Of a stretch of DNA of 51,127 nt, positions 43,801 through 51,127 are shown in pieces; positions within the stretch are counted from its first letter, which is position 1; each line of letters begins with the position of its first letter. The stretch lies in contig NZ_AUGY01000061.1 in the NCBI RefSeq assembly GCF_000422905.1, positions 1 to 51,127 of the forward strand, given 5' to 3'. This DNA is from Paenibacillus alginolyticus DSM 5050 = NBRC 15375 (GTDB lineage Bacteria > Bacillota > Bacilli > Paenibacillales > NBRC-103111). The notes beneath the pieces were generated by a model. That model did not search any database, had not been told where the DNA came from, and saw nothing but the letters and a program-made list of their open reading frames with translations. The position numbers were made by a program, and so were the translations under genes.

Positions 43801-45504
43801 TACACTGTCATCCTTCAACTTAGAAGTATCTACACTACCCTCCGATAATTTCTCATTCGTCACAGCACCTGCTTCAAGCTTAGCGGTAGAAATGATTTGA
43901 TCAGCCAAATGTGTATTCTGTATGGATTCTGCTTTAATATGTCTTCCCTCAACCGAGCCTTCGGCTAATTTAGAAGAGGTGATCGTTCCATCTTGAAGCT
44001 TGGAAGGCGTTATTTCACCATCAATCAAATGCCTATTACCAATCGCTTGACTGCGAAGGTGCTTTCCTTCAACAAGGTCCTCTACCAATTTAGCTGATGT
44101 AATGGACCCATCTTTCAGCTTCGAGTTCGAAATGCTAGCGTCCGCAAGATGCTGGCTTTGAATGGCATTAGGATGAATGTGTTTATCCGTAATGAGGTTT
44201 TCTGCCAACTTATCTGATGTAATGCTTTCATCCGAAAGCATACTTCCATATAAAGCACCATTCGCAATATGCTCCGCTTGAATCGAGCTTGCAGCGATAT
44301 GACGACTAGTGATGGCTTCATCGGTAATATGTTCACCAAAGATGGAGGCTTCCTGCAAATGTTTCGTTTCAATCGCTTGTGGAGCAATCTTCGAGCTCGA
44401 TATAGCCATATCCACAATCTGATCTTGATTTACGGCATCCCACGCCAGCTTATCTGTAGTGATTGACTCATTTTTCAAATGAAAACTCTCAATAGCAAAA
44501 TCAGCAATATGCGTTGTTTCAATTTGACGCGGAGCAATGTTACGGCTTAGAACACTGCCATTAGCCAAGTGCTCTCCATAAATACTTTGTGGTTGAAAAT
44601 GAACAGAAGTAATGCTCTCATTGGCGATCTTCTCTTCGGTCACAGCCTGATCTCTTAACTTATCCGTTGTGACTGAAGCATCTGTCAGCTTGGCGGTATC
44701 AATAATATAATTGGACAAATGCTTTGCTTGCACGGCGCCACTATGAATTTTCTCTCCCGTTATCGCTTGATTATCAATGAGTTCGCTCGTAATGATCAGC
44801 TCAGACAAATGTTGGGGAAGAATGGAACCGTGAGCAATTTTTATGGAATCAATGGTTTGATCGGCCAGTTTATCGGCTGTGATACTATTGTCCAGCAGTT
44901 TACTGCCCGGAATGGATTCATCCTGAATTTTATCACCCAAAATACTATGCGGAGCAATATGTTCATCATTGATCGCTTGAATAGCGATCTTATCTCTTGT
45001 TACGCTGCCCGGAGCAAGCTTCGAATGCTCGATTGCAAAATCCTTCAAAGCTTTAGTGCCGATACTTAGAGGTTTAATCTTGCTCTCATCGACAGAGCGA
45101 CTTGCAATTTTCTCCCAAGTGATCGCTTCCTCGACAATATCATCTGTATAGACAACAGGGTTTACAAATTTCCCCGTTTTTCTTTCAGAAAGCAATAACA
45201 GCGGTGGTGGGGGCGCGGTAGTCGTAGTGGAAACCTTCATTAGACTGGATTGCTTGTTAATTTTGGTCGTTTCGACCGGGGGTTTCACATTCCCTTTGAG
45301 TGGCGGTTGTGGATCACTTGTTACCGTCTTCTGAACGGGTTCGACTTTTTCTATTTTCTCTGCTTTCTCAGCTTTCTCTGTTTTCTCTTGCTTCACTGGA
45401 TCTGATACTGGTTCAATCTCATCTATCCAATCCAGTTCGTTCACCCTGCTGGAGATCACTTTTTTCACATAAGGTCTTACCCTGCTGTTCTTACTCTTAC
45501 TCAT
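40825..45504 (-). CDS. Giant decapeptide-repeat protein with WIAG-like tail
   Basis: A 1559-residue protein in three parts. Residues 1-125 are charged and Pro-rich (EKTEKAEKAEKIEKVE; TAPPPPLLLL). Residues about 125-1465 are roughly 130 decapeptides of the form G(S/A)(V/I)DGSKLAA, with every third unit usually HL in place of KL, giving a 30-residue super-period. The last 90 residues are a globular tail (VPFEMKIQDEMMEVVLHFDE to VNWIAIGKKL) that resembles the WIAG-tail domain of Paenibacillus repeat proteins. There is no signal peptide. I place the start at ATG 45504 (GGAGAGGAG upstream) rather than TTG 45525. The repeats look like a beta-fibre. Position upstream of rfbABD suggests a glycosylated surface filament (inference). 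Confidence 0.88.
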   Translation of the reverse strand: MSKSKNSRVRPYVKKVISSRVNELDWIDEIEPVSDPVKQEKTEKAEKAEKIEKVEPVQKTVTSDPQPPLKGNVKPPVETTKINKQSSLMKVSTTTTAPPPPLLLLSERKTGKFVNPVVYTDDIVEEAITWEKIASRSVDESKIKPLSIGTKALKDFAIEHSKLAPGSVTRDKIAIQAINDEHIAPHSILGDKIQDESIPGSKLLDNSITADKLADQTIDSIKIAHGSILPQHLSELIITSELIDNQAITGEKIHSGAVQAKHLSNYIIDTAKLTDASVTTDKLRDQAVTEEKIANESITSVHFQPQSIYGEHLANGSVLSRNIAPRQIETTHIADFAIESFHLKNESITTDKLAWDAVNQDQIVDMAISSSKIAPQAIETKHLQEASIFGEHITDEAITSRHIAASSIQAEHIANGALYGSMLSDESITSDKLAENLITDKHIHPNAIQSQHLADASISNSKLKDGSITSAKLVEDLVEGKHLRSQAIGNRHLIDGEITPSKLQDGTITSSKLAEGSVEGRHIKAESIQNTHLADQIISTAKLEAGAVTNEKLSEGSVDTSKLKDDSVTSDKISLSSIKTGHLQEGIISSTHLKDVAVLGQHITHQAIGKEHLQNGIVTEDKMGLKVIRSEHVADQAIGEKQIAWSAIQREHIAEEAISTLHLQDETITTSKIAEEAVTSSKMAAMSVETRHLQENIINGLHIKPGAITSEHLAQGSITIGIFADRSLEGSKLVEQSITSETLALGAVTEEKLANGAVGTQHLQAESVSSKVLQDRAVTTRKLEDQAVKEANLADASVTSRKISVKAINSEHIADGAITAAKLANESIHGSKLVSGALSGRHLADGAITSSKISALAVNSEHLSDGAVSNSKLAMGSVDSTKLSLGSVTSKHLSDGAVDRTKLGFGVVDTEHLANGAVDNDKLAANSVDGSKLILGAVSNYHLADNAVYGAKLATGSVDSSKLTTGLIKNEHLSDGVVDGAKLAAGSVDGTKLVAGSVHREHLIDSVVDGSKLAAGAVNNEHLANGIVDGSKLADSSVGSSKLALGSVGSGHLIDGSVTSTKLAAGIVDSSKLVTGAVNSDHIAIGSINASKLAPNSVDGSKLVAGSVTNEHLGDGVITSSKLAPFSVDGSKLVSGAISGFHLSEGAVDITKLAAGSVDGSKLTAASINNAHLIDGAVDGAKLAAGSVDGSKLTAGAVSGDHLADGALYGAKLAAGSIDGSKLASGIISNYHLTIGSVDGSKLIAGAVTNGHLADGAVDEAKLADGSVNGRILAGGSVSSEHLADKAVSGSKLAPGSVDSNKIKVGAVTKEHLAAAAVDGNKLAAGSVDSSKLVEGAVRNEHLMDGAVDAAKLAIGSVDSSKLAFGAVDSSHLVPGSVDGSKLAAGSVDGSKLVAGAVNSSHLAEGALEGSKLTVGSIDGSKLAYAAVSNFHIASSSIDGSKLKPGAISREHIADGSLSVTKLTENVLQTPSTKKNITQQFGLVPFEMKIQDEMMEVVLHFDEKFADENYVLTAMTDHQACYVSVKQKSMENAIVSVIRAKFSPDQEGIVNWIAIGKKL
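41110..45130 (-). repeat. Decapeptide (30-bp) and 90-bp higher-order tandem repeats
   Basis: About 130 units of 30 bp, grouped in threes (90 bp). Units below about 42950 (C-terminal half) are nearly uniform in SVDGSKL/AVxxxHL wording, while those above are diversified (ITSDKLAE, IQAEHIAN). This homogeneity gradient suggests recent expansion or conversion at the 3' half of the gene. Confidence 0.85.
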
Positions 45505-45525
45505 AGACTCCTCTCCATTCTCCAA

Positions 45526-45872
45526 GAATTAGTCACTTGTAACATATTCAGTCTCCGCCCGATAGGTACGCTAGCCCGAGAAAATGTGCGCTAACCTAGA
45601 TAAATGGTCGAATTCACCAACTACTCTCTATACATATGCGGATTATAAAAGAAAGCTTGGGCATTTGTTTCATTGGTACATGTAAAGTATCCGTATCCGT
45701 ACAAACAAGCAATCCTGCTTTTCCATCATGTCAGCCTACGATTCTCTCATTATTAAACCAACCAATTCTAGCATCGATGATGAAAATGGATCGCAATGTC
45801 AGGAGCTGGTTCTTTCCATTGACGGATATGCAAAATTCTTGTTAGATGGCGGCATCCCCCCGCTTTAATCAA
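45526..45872. other. Intergenic region upstream of the repeat gene
   Basis: On the minus strand, AATATGTTA (one mismatch to the sigma-K -10) lies just upstream of the repeat-gene start, with GTACC 17 bp before it as a possible -35. A frame at 45636-45845 has no supporting features. Nothing else is visible. Confidence 0.35.
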
Positions 45873-45917
45873 GCAAAAAAAACACCGTGCTGCGAATGAA
45901 TCCGCAGGAACGGTGTT
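45873..45917 (-). terminator. Terminator of nagZ
   Basis: AACACCGT (45881-45888) pairs with ACGGTGTT (45910-45917), followed on the minus strand by eight T. It overlaps the nagZ stop codon. Confidence 0.85.
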
Positions 45918-47205
45918 ATTTGTTTGCTTTTGTCCCTAGTACGCTTTGCACCTCAGCGTTTAGCTTCTTCGTATCAGGAACTTTGATCGGACGATCCGTA
46001 AGTTGGTATTTCTGTTTCACCTTCGTGACTTGACGAACACTTTGGTTGATTGTTTCCATCGGTATTCGCCCGGATTGAACGGCTTTTCGCAGTGCGTCTA
46101 TGACCGTGACGACCTTCTCATAATCATGTCCGACCATGACGATATTTGACCCCGCAAGAACAGACTTCACCGCAGCCTCACCCAGATCATAGTTTGTGAT
46201 AATGGCTCCCATCGTCATATCATCTGTCATGATGAGTCCCTCAAACCCCATTTCCTTACGCAAAAGATCTGTCATAATCTTTTTCGACATCGAAGCGGGA
46301 TTCTGAGCATCCACTTTTGGCAGCAGAATATGAGCGACCATGACCGCATCAGCCTGATGCTTGAAAGCTTCTGCGAATGGAACCAGCTCAAGCTTGCGCA
46401 AACGGGCGAGATCATTTTGAACGATCGGCAGTCCCACATGCGAATCTATCGAAGTATCACCATGTCCAGGGAAATGCTTCACAACAGGGACAACCTTCTG
46501 ATTCTGTAGTCCATTCATCATTTGAACACCAAAACTGCCCACAATAGAAGCGTTAGATCCGAATGAACGGTCACCAATGACCGGATTATTGGGGTTGCTA
46601 TTGACATCCAGATCAGGTGCGAAATCCATATTTAAGCCATAGGCATTTAGTTCTTTCCCTAGAAGTTGACCGATATTATATGCCAGTACAGGACGACCCG
46701 TTTTACCGATGTCCATGCTGGTCGGTGTTTTCATAATCTCATCCGGTAACCGTGTCACCCTGCCGCCTTCTTCATCTACACCCAGCCAAAGCGGAAGCTT
46801 ATTCACGGCATTCGTCTGTTTCAATTCATTAACTAGATCTACCAGCTGAGTCGTATTTTTCACATTTGGCTTGTATAATATAATCCCGCCAACATGATAA
46901 GCTTCAATCAGTTCGCGTGCATGTGCATTCATACTGTACTCATCTATTCCCGCTATAATCATTTGTCCTAACTTTTCTTCCAGTGTCATCGCCGTAACAC
47001 CGCTTGTTGCGACTGGTGTTGAAGTTGGTGATGGAGACGAAATCGGTGTTGGAGTAGCATCCACGCTCGGCGGTGTCGCGGCGGGTGCTGAGGAAGATGG
47101 ACTGACTCCCGGGTGAGACGACGAACAGCCCGTTAAGAGCAGTGAAAATGCAGCTGCGAACACAGCGCTCCTGATCAACAAAGGTATATCTCGTTTCATC
47201 TTCAT
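45916..47205 (-). CDS. nagZ: Beta-N-acetylhexosaminidase lipoprotein (GH3)
   Basis: A 429-residue GH3 enzyme that removes N-acetylglucosamine from muropeptides. The signal peptide ends in the lipobox LLLTGC, then a Ser/Pro/Thr-rich linker of about 45 residues leads to the catalytic domain (MTLEEKLGQMIIAG). GVDEEGGRVTRLP, KHFPGHGDTSIDSH with the catalytic His-Asp dyad, and MTDDMTMGAI with the nucleophile Asp are all present. A second ATG 6 bp into the frame has better RBS spacing and may be the true start. It probably acts at the cell surface in wall recycling. Confidence 0.93.
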   Translation of the reverse strand: MKMKRDIPLLIRSAVFAAAFSLLLTGCSSSHPGVSPSSSAPAATPPSVDATPTPISSPSPTSTPVATSGVTAMTLEEKLGQMIIAGIDEYSMNAHARELIEAYHVGGIILYKPNVKNTTQLVDLVNELKQTNAVNKLPLWLGVDEEGGRVTRLPDEIMKTPTSMDIGKTGRPVLAYNIGQLLGKELNAYGLNMDFAPDLDVNSNPNNPVIGDRSFGSNASIVGSFGVQMMNGLQNQKVVPVVKHFPGHGDTSIDSHVGLPIVQNDLARLRKLELVPFAEAFKHQADAVMVAHILLPKVDAQNPASMSKKIMTDLLRKEMGFEGLIMTDDMTMGAIITNYDLGEAAVKSVLAGSNIVMVGHDYEKVVTVIDALRKAVQSGRIPMETINQSVRQVTKVKQKYQLTDRPIKVPDTKKLNAEVQSVLGTKANK

Positions 47206-47268
47206 CTACCTTCCCTTTTGGACCTAATCTTCTTAACGAGCTTCTACCTAAAATTGTTGCAAGACCGA

Positions 47269-47565
47269 TTACTCACTTCTAAGCTCCTTCAGCGTCCATC
47301 TCAGTAACGTGTAGATCCCATAACACCCCAAGTAACCTCCGCTTAACAGGAATAGCCCATTTTGAAAAATGCCGTGAATATTCGTCATAAATACCGTCTC
47401 ATCTCTTAAAATCTCATAAATGGCGAGCACGCTGATGATACCAAACACATAAGCACACCCTACTGCTAACACATGATAAATCGTTCGGCAGAATGTGAAC
47501 AGCCAAGCACTTACTAGCATGCTGATCGGAAGCAGAATACTAAGTATCACGATTATTAAAGTCAT
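47269..47565 (-). CDS. Small three-helix membrane protein, unknown function
   Basis: A 98-residue protein with hydrophobic segments at about residues 3-27, 31-52 and 70-88 (LIIVILSILLPISMLVSAWL; VLAVGCAYVFGIISVLAIY; GLFLLSGGYLGCYGIYTLL) and a charged C-terminus (LKELRSE). AGGTGA precedes the ATG. It lies 64 bp upstream of nagZ on the same strand and may be co-transcribed with it. I do not recognise the family. Confidence 0.7.
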   Translation of the reverse strand: MTLIIVILSILLPISMLVSAWLFTFCRTIYHVLAVGCAYVFGIISVLAIYEILRDETVFMTNIHGIFQNGLFLLSGGYLGCYGIYTLLRWTLKELRSE

Positions 47566-47642
47566 GACGTTCTTTCACCTCATCAACAGCATTGACGTTT
47601 TCCTTTCGGGAAATACCAAAGGCAACTTGATCCATTTTGTGA

Positions 47643-47673
47643 TATGATAGACATTGAAAGTAAAGCGTTTACA
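47643..47673 (+). promoter_or_regulatory. Extended -10 promoter and cre-like palindrome
   Basis: TGATATGAT contains an extended -10 (TGnTATGAT) at 47640-47648. GTAAAGCGTTTACA at 47660-47673 matches the catabolite-responsive element consensus at most positions and would sit just downstream of the start of transcription. It precedes the small Cys-rich gene by 60 bp. Confidence 0.4.
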
Positions 47674-47732
47674 TAAAGGCTTCTCCTGCTAGGATCCGGC
47701 TCGCATCCATCACAAGGAAAAGAGGTCTATTA

Positions 47733-47933
47733 ATGAAGAAGAATATCGTCTTACAGTATTCGCTGCCCTTAGATGCTTCCTTTGAGCTAATCGCAAGCTG
47801 CAAGTCCTGTACGAGTATTTCTGATCATTCGTCTCGAACCCCTGTTCAATGTATCAAGTTCGCCGGCTCCTCTGTTCCCATCTCCGTTAACCTCGCTACG
47901 TGCTATACCTGCGGGGATTATAAGCAAAGCTAG
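47733..47933 (+). CDS. Small protein with two CxxC motifs
   Basis: A 66-residue protein with CKSC (about 23-26), a lone Cys in VQCIKF, and CYTCG near the end, a pattern suited to binding zinc or to redox chemistry. AAGAGG precedes the ATG. A perfect terminator begins 14 bp after the stop, so it is a monocistronic, expressed gene. It has no membrane segment and no recognised family. Confidence 0.65.
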   Translation: MKKNIVLQYSLPLDASFELIASCKSCTSISDHSSRTPVQCIKFAGSSVPISVNLATCYTCGDYKQS

Positions 47934-47946
47934 CATATTCCACCTC

Positions 47947-47970
47947 AAACAGCCATTAGGCTGTTTTTTT
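47947..47970 (+). terminator. Terminator of the small Cys protein gene
   Basis: AAACAGCC and GGCTGTTT arms flank an ATTA loop and are followed by five further T (TTTTTTT in all). A textbook intrinsic terminator. Confidence 0.9.
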
Positions 47971-48054
47971 CTTGTGCTTGCCTTGCATTCCTTCCTTATT
48001 CGACAATTGATTCTTTTACCTTTCTGTGGCAAGATTAGCGAAGAGCCATATATA

Positions 48055-48120
48055 GGGATCTTTGATCTTGATCAAAGTCTCTCTGCATGAAGGGATCTTT
48101 GATCTTGATCAAGGTCTCTC
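48055..48120. repeat. Twin palindromic repeats upstream of psd
   Basis: Two 29-bp direct repeats (48055-48083 and 48092-48120, one mismatch, 37-bp period) each contain the palindrome TTTGATCTTGATCAAA or its near copy. They end 35 bp before the psd start and could be operator sites. Confidence 0.7.
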
Positions 48121-48154
48121 CTAAACACATGAATGAACAGGAGTTTTTTAATCT

Positions 48155-48943
48155 ATGTCTAAACCATTTTTTCGATTGCTTACGGAGCTGTCTTCACGCA
48201 AATGGGTGTCCCAAGTGACAGGTGCTTTTGCCAGATCCAAAGCAAGCCGGATCTTCATTCCCCGCTTTGCCCAAACCTACGGAATACGTATTGAAGATGC
48301 TGAGAAGCAGTTACAAGATTATAAATCTTTGAATGATTTCTTCACACGCAGATTAAAGCCAGGGTTACGCCCTATTCACGAAGACTTGTCTCGTGTTGTA
48401 AGTCCTGTTGATGCCATGATTACAGGTATCGGCGACATTAAAGAAGGCTTAATTGTGAATGTCAAAGGCCAAGACTACACCATCGAAGAGCTGCTGAATC
48501 GTTCCCCCCGTACGGTCAACTATAAAAATGGCTTTTATTTTGTTCTGTACCTCAGCCCTACAGACTACCACCGGATTCATTCGCCGATTTCAGGTGATGT
48601 GCTTGAGAGCGAGCATGTGCTAGGAAAAGTATATCCTGTGAATGAGTTTGGCCTTCGTCATATGAAGAGAGTACTAAGTCGTAACGAACGGTTAATCACC
48701 TTTATCCAGCATAATGCCGGTGAAGTTGCTGTGGTCAAGGTCGGGGCACTTAATGTAAGTTCTATTCAATATGTGAAGCCTCTTCCCAAAAACCTTGAGC
48801 GAGGTCAAGAACTAGCCTACTTCGAGTTTGGTTCAACCGTCGTTCTCCTTTTTGAAGATGATATGTTTGAGCCTCGACCGGATCTGCAGCTTGGTTCTAA
48901 AGTTAAAATGGGAGAAGACCTCGGCCGTTTCCTAGAAAAATAA
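48155..48943 (+). CDS. psd: Phosphatidylserine decarboxylase
   Basis: Psd makes phosphatidylethanolamine from phosphatidylserine at the membrane. The 262-residue proenzyme has VSPVDAMIT (D86), YLSPTDYHRIHSP (H142) and the self-cleavage motif FGSTVVLLFE, where G226-S227 is cut to form the pyruvoyl group. The length suits the short bacterial form. AGGAG precedes the ATG by about 12 bp. No pssA gene is seen nearby. Two palindromic repeats upstream may regulate it. Confidence 0.95.
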   Translation: MSKPFFRLLTELSSRKWVSQVTGAFARSKASRIFIPRFAQTYGIRIEDAEKQLQDYKSLNDFFTRRLKPGLRPIHEDLSRVVSPVDAMITGIGDIKEGLIVNVKGQDYTIEELLNRSPRTVNYKNGFYFVLYLSPTDYHRIHSPISGDVLESEHVLGKVYPVNEFGLRHMKRVLSRNERLITFIQHNAGEVAVVKVGALNVSSIQYVKPLPKNLERGQELAYFEFGSTVVLLFEDDMFEPRPDLQLGSKVKMGEDLGRFLEK

Positions 48944-48974
48944 AGGGAATCTGCTGACTGGAGAGGAGAGAAAC

Positions 48975-50234
48975 ATGGCATCCATTACAGCATCATCTCC
49001 CGATCAAAGCTCCAAGAGCTTACATGGTACCGGAGACGTTAAACCTACCGTATATCGGATTTTATTCGCAATTGGTCTTGTCCATTTACTCAACGATTCA
49101 ATTCAATCTGTCATCCCTGCTATCTTTCCCATACTAAAAAGCGAGATGGGACTTAGCTATTCACAGATTGGTTGGGTGCAATTCGCCATTAACTTCACGG
49201 CTTCCATTATGCAGCCGGTTGTCGGCTTATACACAGATCGCAAGCCTTCACCCTATATGCTGCCGATTGGCATGGCATCCACCCTTACGGGTATGCTGCT
49301 GCTCGCGTTCGCACATTCGTATTGGGTCGTGTTATTGTCTGTTTGCTTTGTAGGTCTGGGCTCAGCCGCCTTCCACCCAGAGGGATCTCGTGTCTCTCAC
49401 ATGGCCGCGGGAGGTCGCAAAGGTCTGGCTCAATCCATTTTCCAAGTTGGCGGAAATGCCGGTCAATCTTTGGCCCCTATGATGACCAAATGGATTTTCA
49501 TTCCACTTGGATTATTCGGTTCCATATGGTTCACAGGCGTTGCAGCAGTAGCTATCGCCGTGCAATTATATATTGCGCGCTGGTATAAATCCGTGCTGAT
49601 TGCCACACCGGTTAAAGCTAAAACAATCGTACAACGCACCGTCAATCCACAACGGCGCAAGCAAGTCATGTTTGCGATTTGCCTGCTTATTTTTCTAGTG
49701 TTCGTCCGTTCTTGGTACGGAGCAGCAATGAGCGGCTACTTCGCCTTCTTCTTGAAGGATACATACGGCATGTCAATCGACCGCGCACAGGACTTTATCT
49801 TCTTGTTCCTAGCGGCTGGTGCAGTTGGAACATTTTTTGGCGGTCCGCTTGCAGACCGCTTCGGTAAGCGGAATGTCATTTTCTTTTCCATGCTTGGTTC
49901 AGCGCCGTTTGCTTTGCTGTTACCGCATGTGTCCATAACTTGGGCTTACGTTTTACTTGTTATTATCGGAGTCATTCTATTATCCAGCTTTTCTGTTACC
50001 GTTGTGTACGCCCAAATGCTGTTTCCCGGGAAAGTCGGAACCGTTTCTGGCTTAATTACAGGCTTAGCTTTTGGAATGGGGGGCATCGGGAGTGTCGTCC
50101 TAGGAAATCTCTGCGACACCCTAGGCACGACACGTGTTATGGAAATGTGTGCCTTTCTACCACTCCTCGGCATCCTGACGTTCCTTCTCCCTTCGGATCG
50201 CAAATTAAGACAGTGGACAGAAGAAACCAACTAA
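48975..50234 (+). CDS. MFS transporter, fosmidomycin-resistance (Fsr) type
   Basis: A 419-residue membrane protein with about 12 hydrophobic segments. LFAIGLVHLLNDSIQSVIPA and the EMGLSYSQIGWVQFAINFTA start, then GLGSAAFHPEGSRVSHMA, are typical of the Fsr subfamily of drug exporters. The second half has GPLADRFGKRNVIFFS, the MFS loop motif. GGAGAGGAG precedes the ATG, 29 bp after psd, so the two may be co-transcribed. A terminator follows. The substrate is not known. Confidence 0.9.
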   Translation: MASITASSPDQSSKSLHGTGDVKPTVYRILFAIGLVHLLNDSIQSVIPAIFPILKSEMGLSYSQIGWVQFAINFTASIMQPVVGLYTDRKPSPYMLPIGMASTLTGMLLLAFAHSYWVVLLSVCFVGLGSAAFHPEGSRVSHMAAGGRKGLAQSIFQVGGNAGQSLAPMMTKWIFIPLGLFGSIWFTGVAAVAIAVQLYIARWYKSVLIATPVKAKTIVQRTVNPQRRKQVMFAICLLIFLVFVRSWYGAAMSGYFAFFLKDTYGMSIDRAQDFIFLFLAAGAVGTFFGGPLADRFGKRNVIFFSMLGSAPFALLLPHVSITWAYVLLVIIGVILLSSFSVTVVYAQMLFPGKVGTVSGLITGLAFGMGGIGSVVLGNLCDTLGTTRVMEMCAFLPLLGILTFLLPSDRKLRQWTEETN

Positions 50235-50240
50235 AAGAAA

Positions 50241-50287
50241 GACCTTGTTAGGCATGCTAAATCAGCTGCTGAAACAAGGTTTTTTTG
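50241..50287 (+). terminator. Terminator after the MFS gene
   Basis: ACCTTGTT (50241-50248) and AACAAGGT (50272-50279) form the stem and are followed by TTTTTTT. An intrinsic terminator. Confidence 0.9.
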
Positions 50288-50309
50288 TATAGTTATAGAC
50301 AAGCTGGCG

Positions 50310-50660
50310 ATTTCTTGCATTATCTTGCTGCTATGAACCTATTAACTAGCTGACTGCTTTGCTGCTACAACACACTACATAGCTGGCTACTAAGACATTA
50401 TCTTGCGGTCTGCTAATCCATAAACTTGCTGCCTGCTAACCCATTACTTTACCACTACCCCTTTACTTGCTGCCTGCTAACCCATTACCTTATTACTACC
50501 CCTTTACCTGCTGCCTGCTAACCCATTACCTTATTACTACCCCTTTACCTGCTGCCTGCTAACCCATTACTTTGCTACTCCCCCTTTCCCCTGCTGCCTG
50601 CTCACCCATTACTTTGCTACTACCCCTTTACCCTGCTGCCTGCTAACCCATTCCTGATTG
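50310..50660. repeat. 41-42-bp minisatellite
   Basis: Six copies of TGCTGCCTGCTAACCCATTA plus CTACCCCTTTAC-type spacer start at 50427, 50468, 50509, 50550, 50592 and 50634. Degenerate units precede them from about 50310. There is no open frame that would make it coding. From 50661 to 50870 I see a pyrimidine-rich tract and no gene. Confidence 0.85.
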
Positions 50661-50870
50661 TGACATGACACACTTCCTCTCGCATGAATTACCCCCACTT
50701 CCTCCACCCTCCTCCTCGCTCCGCCACACCTTTAAGGAACTGTTCGAACAAAATTTGCTGCAAAAAATGCAGCTAATTTCTAATCAGCTGCTCATTCGGT
50801 TCGGCCCCTTAATTATGGAGTCTAGCTGCTAAATGCTCTCGCTCTCGCAGCTTCTCATTTCTCTAGCACA

Positions 50871-51127
50871 CTAAAGCGCAATTTCTACGGCTTCTAATTT
50901 TTTAGCTTCCCAAGCTGCATGGTACTGGCTTGGACTCATTTTGTGCAGACTTCCGTGGAAACGCCGTTGGTTGTAGAATTCAATGTATGTGTGTACTCTT
51001 TGGTAAGCTTCTTCAAACGTTTCAAAGTACTCTTTTGTGTACACATCTCTTTCAATAATGCTATGAAATGACTCAATGTATGCGTTCATATTGGGGGTCT
51101 TGGGCGGTATGCGCTCGTGCTCGATCG
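50871..51127 (-). CDS. IS3-family transposase OrfB, C-terminal part (runs off the window)
   Basis: The minus frame extends to the window edge and reads IEHERIPPKTPNMNAYIESF, then EAYQRVHTYIEFYNQRRFHG and LHKMSPSQYHAAW, the conserved end of IS3 OrfB including the catalytic Glu in AYIESFH. The N-terminal part lies beyond the window. The copy looks intact here, unlike the fragment at 3277. Confidence 0.88.
   Translation of the reverse strand, partial: IEHERIPPKTPNMNAYIESFHSIIERDVYTKEYFETFEEAYQRVHTYIEFYNQRRFHGSLHKMSPSQYHAAWEAKKLEAVEIAL

Noticed and set aside
41283..45069. Several long plus-strand frames opposite the repeat gene
   Set aside because: They arise from the periodic 30-bp unit on the other strand; none has an RBS or family features.
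48055..48120. Short CRISPR-like repeats
   Set aside because: Only two palindromic copies with an 8-bp gap; no spacer of normal length.
50310..50660. CRISPR array
   Set aside because: Units are contiguous 41-42-bp repeats without unique spacers, and no cas genes are near.

Overview
The window looks like chromosome from a spore-forming, Paenibacillus-like Firmicute. The support is strong AGGAGG-type ribosome binding sites with frequent TTG/GTG starts, LplA/YtcQ-type lipoproteins, a perfect FapR operator, CgeB-like spore maturation glycosyltransferases, and moderate, patchy base composition. This is inferred from gene content; no rRNA or tRNA gene was seen.

Layout. 1-3.2 kb: the end of an unknown gene, then a sugar-binding lipoprotein and a Gfo/Idh/MocA oxidoreductase. 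3.6-4.6 kb: fabH behind a FapR box. 8.2-4.6 kb (minus): a coupled operon of three GT2 glycosyltransferases and three small helical proteins. 8.4-16.6 kb: a graveyard of truncated genes (epimerase start, group II intron reverse transcriptase, FTR1/EfeU iron permease, integrase, stalk-domain protein, DDE transposase, sugar-kinase start) around an intact GT4 enzyme with a polycationic tail and a methyltransferase. 16.9-28.3 kb: glycan genes, namely GT61, two GT4 enzymes each paired with a lysine/arginine-rich protein, an NDP-sugar dehydrogenase, two epimerases (one with an in-frame stop at its catalytic Tyr), GT2 enzymes and a GT-D protein, ending in a terminator. 28.4-32 kb: an IS1595-type element, a second GT-D gene, a transposase tail and a decayed GT4 gene.

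32.1-45.5 kb (minus): the centrepiece. A 1559-residue protein of about 130 decapeptide repeats with a WIAG-like tail is followed by rfbA-rfbB-rfbD, two CgeB-like glycosyltransferases and a small polycationic protein. A second, partly decayed copy of rfbB-rfbD-cgeB-cgeB-polycation follows in tandem. 45.9-50.3 kb: ordinary genes (nagZ, a small membrane protein, a small Cys-rich protein, psd, an MFS transporter). The window ends in a 41-bp minisatellite and an IS3 transposase tail.

Together the genes suggest a spore-surface glycosylation island. Nucleotide sugars are made by RfbABD and the dehydrogenase/epimerase genes, and many glycosyltransferases use them. The recurrent lysine/arginine-rich proteins may anchor enzymes or glycans to an anionic surface. 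The repeat protein next to the rfb genes recalls, by layout only, the glycosylated exosporium filament BclA beside rhamnose genes in Bacillus anthracis.
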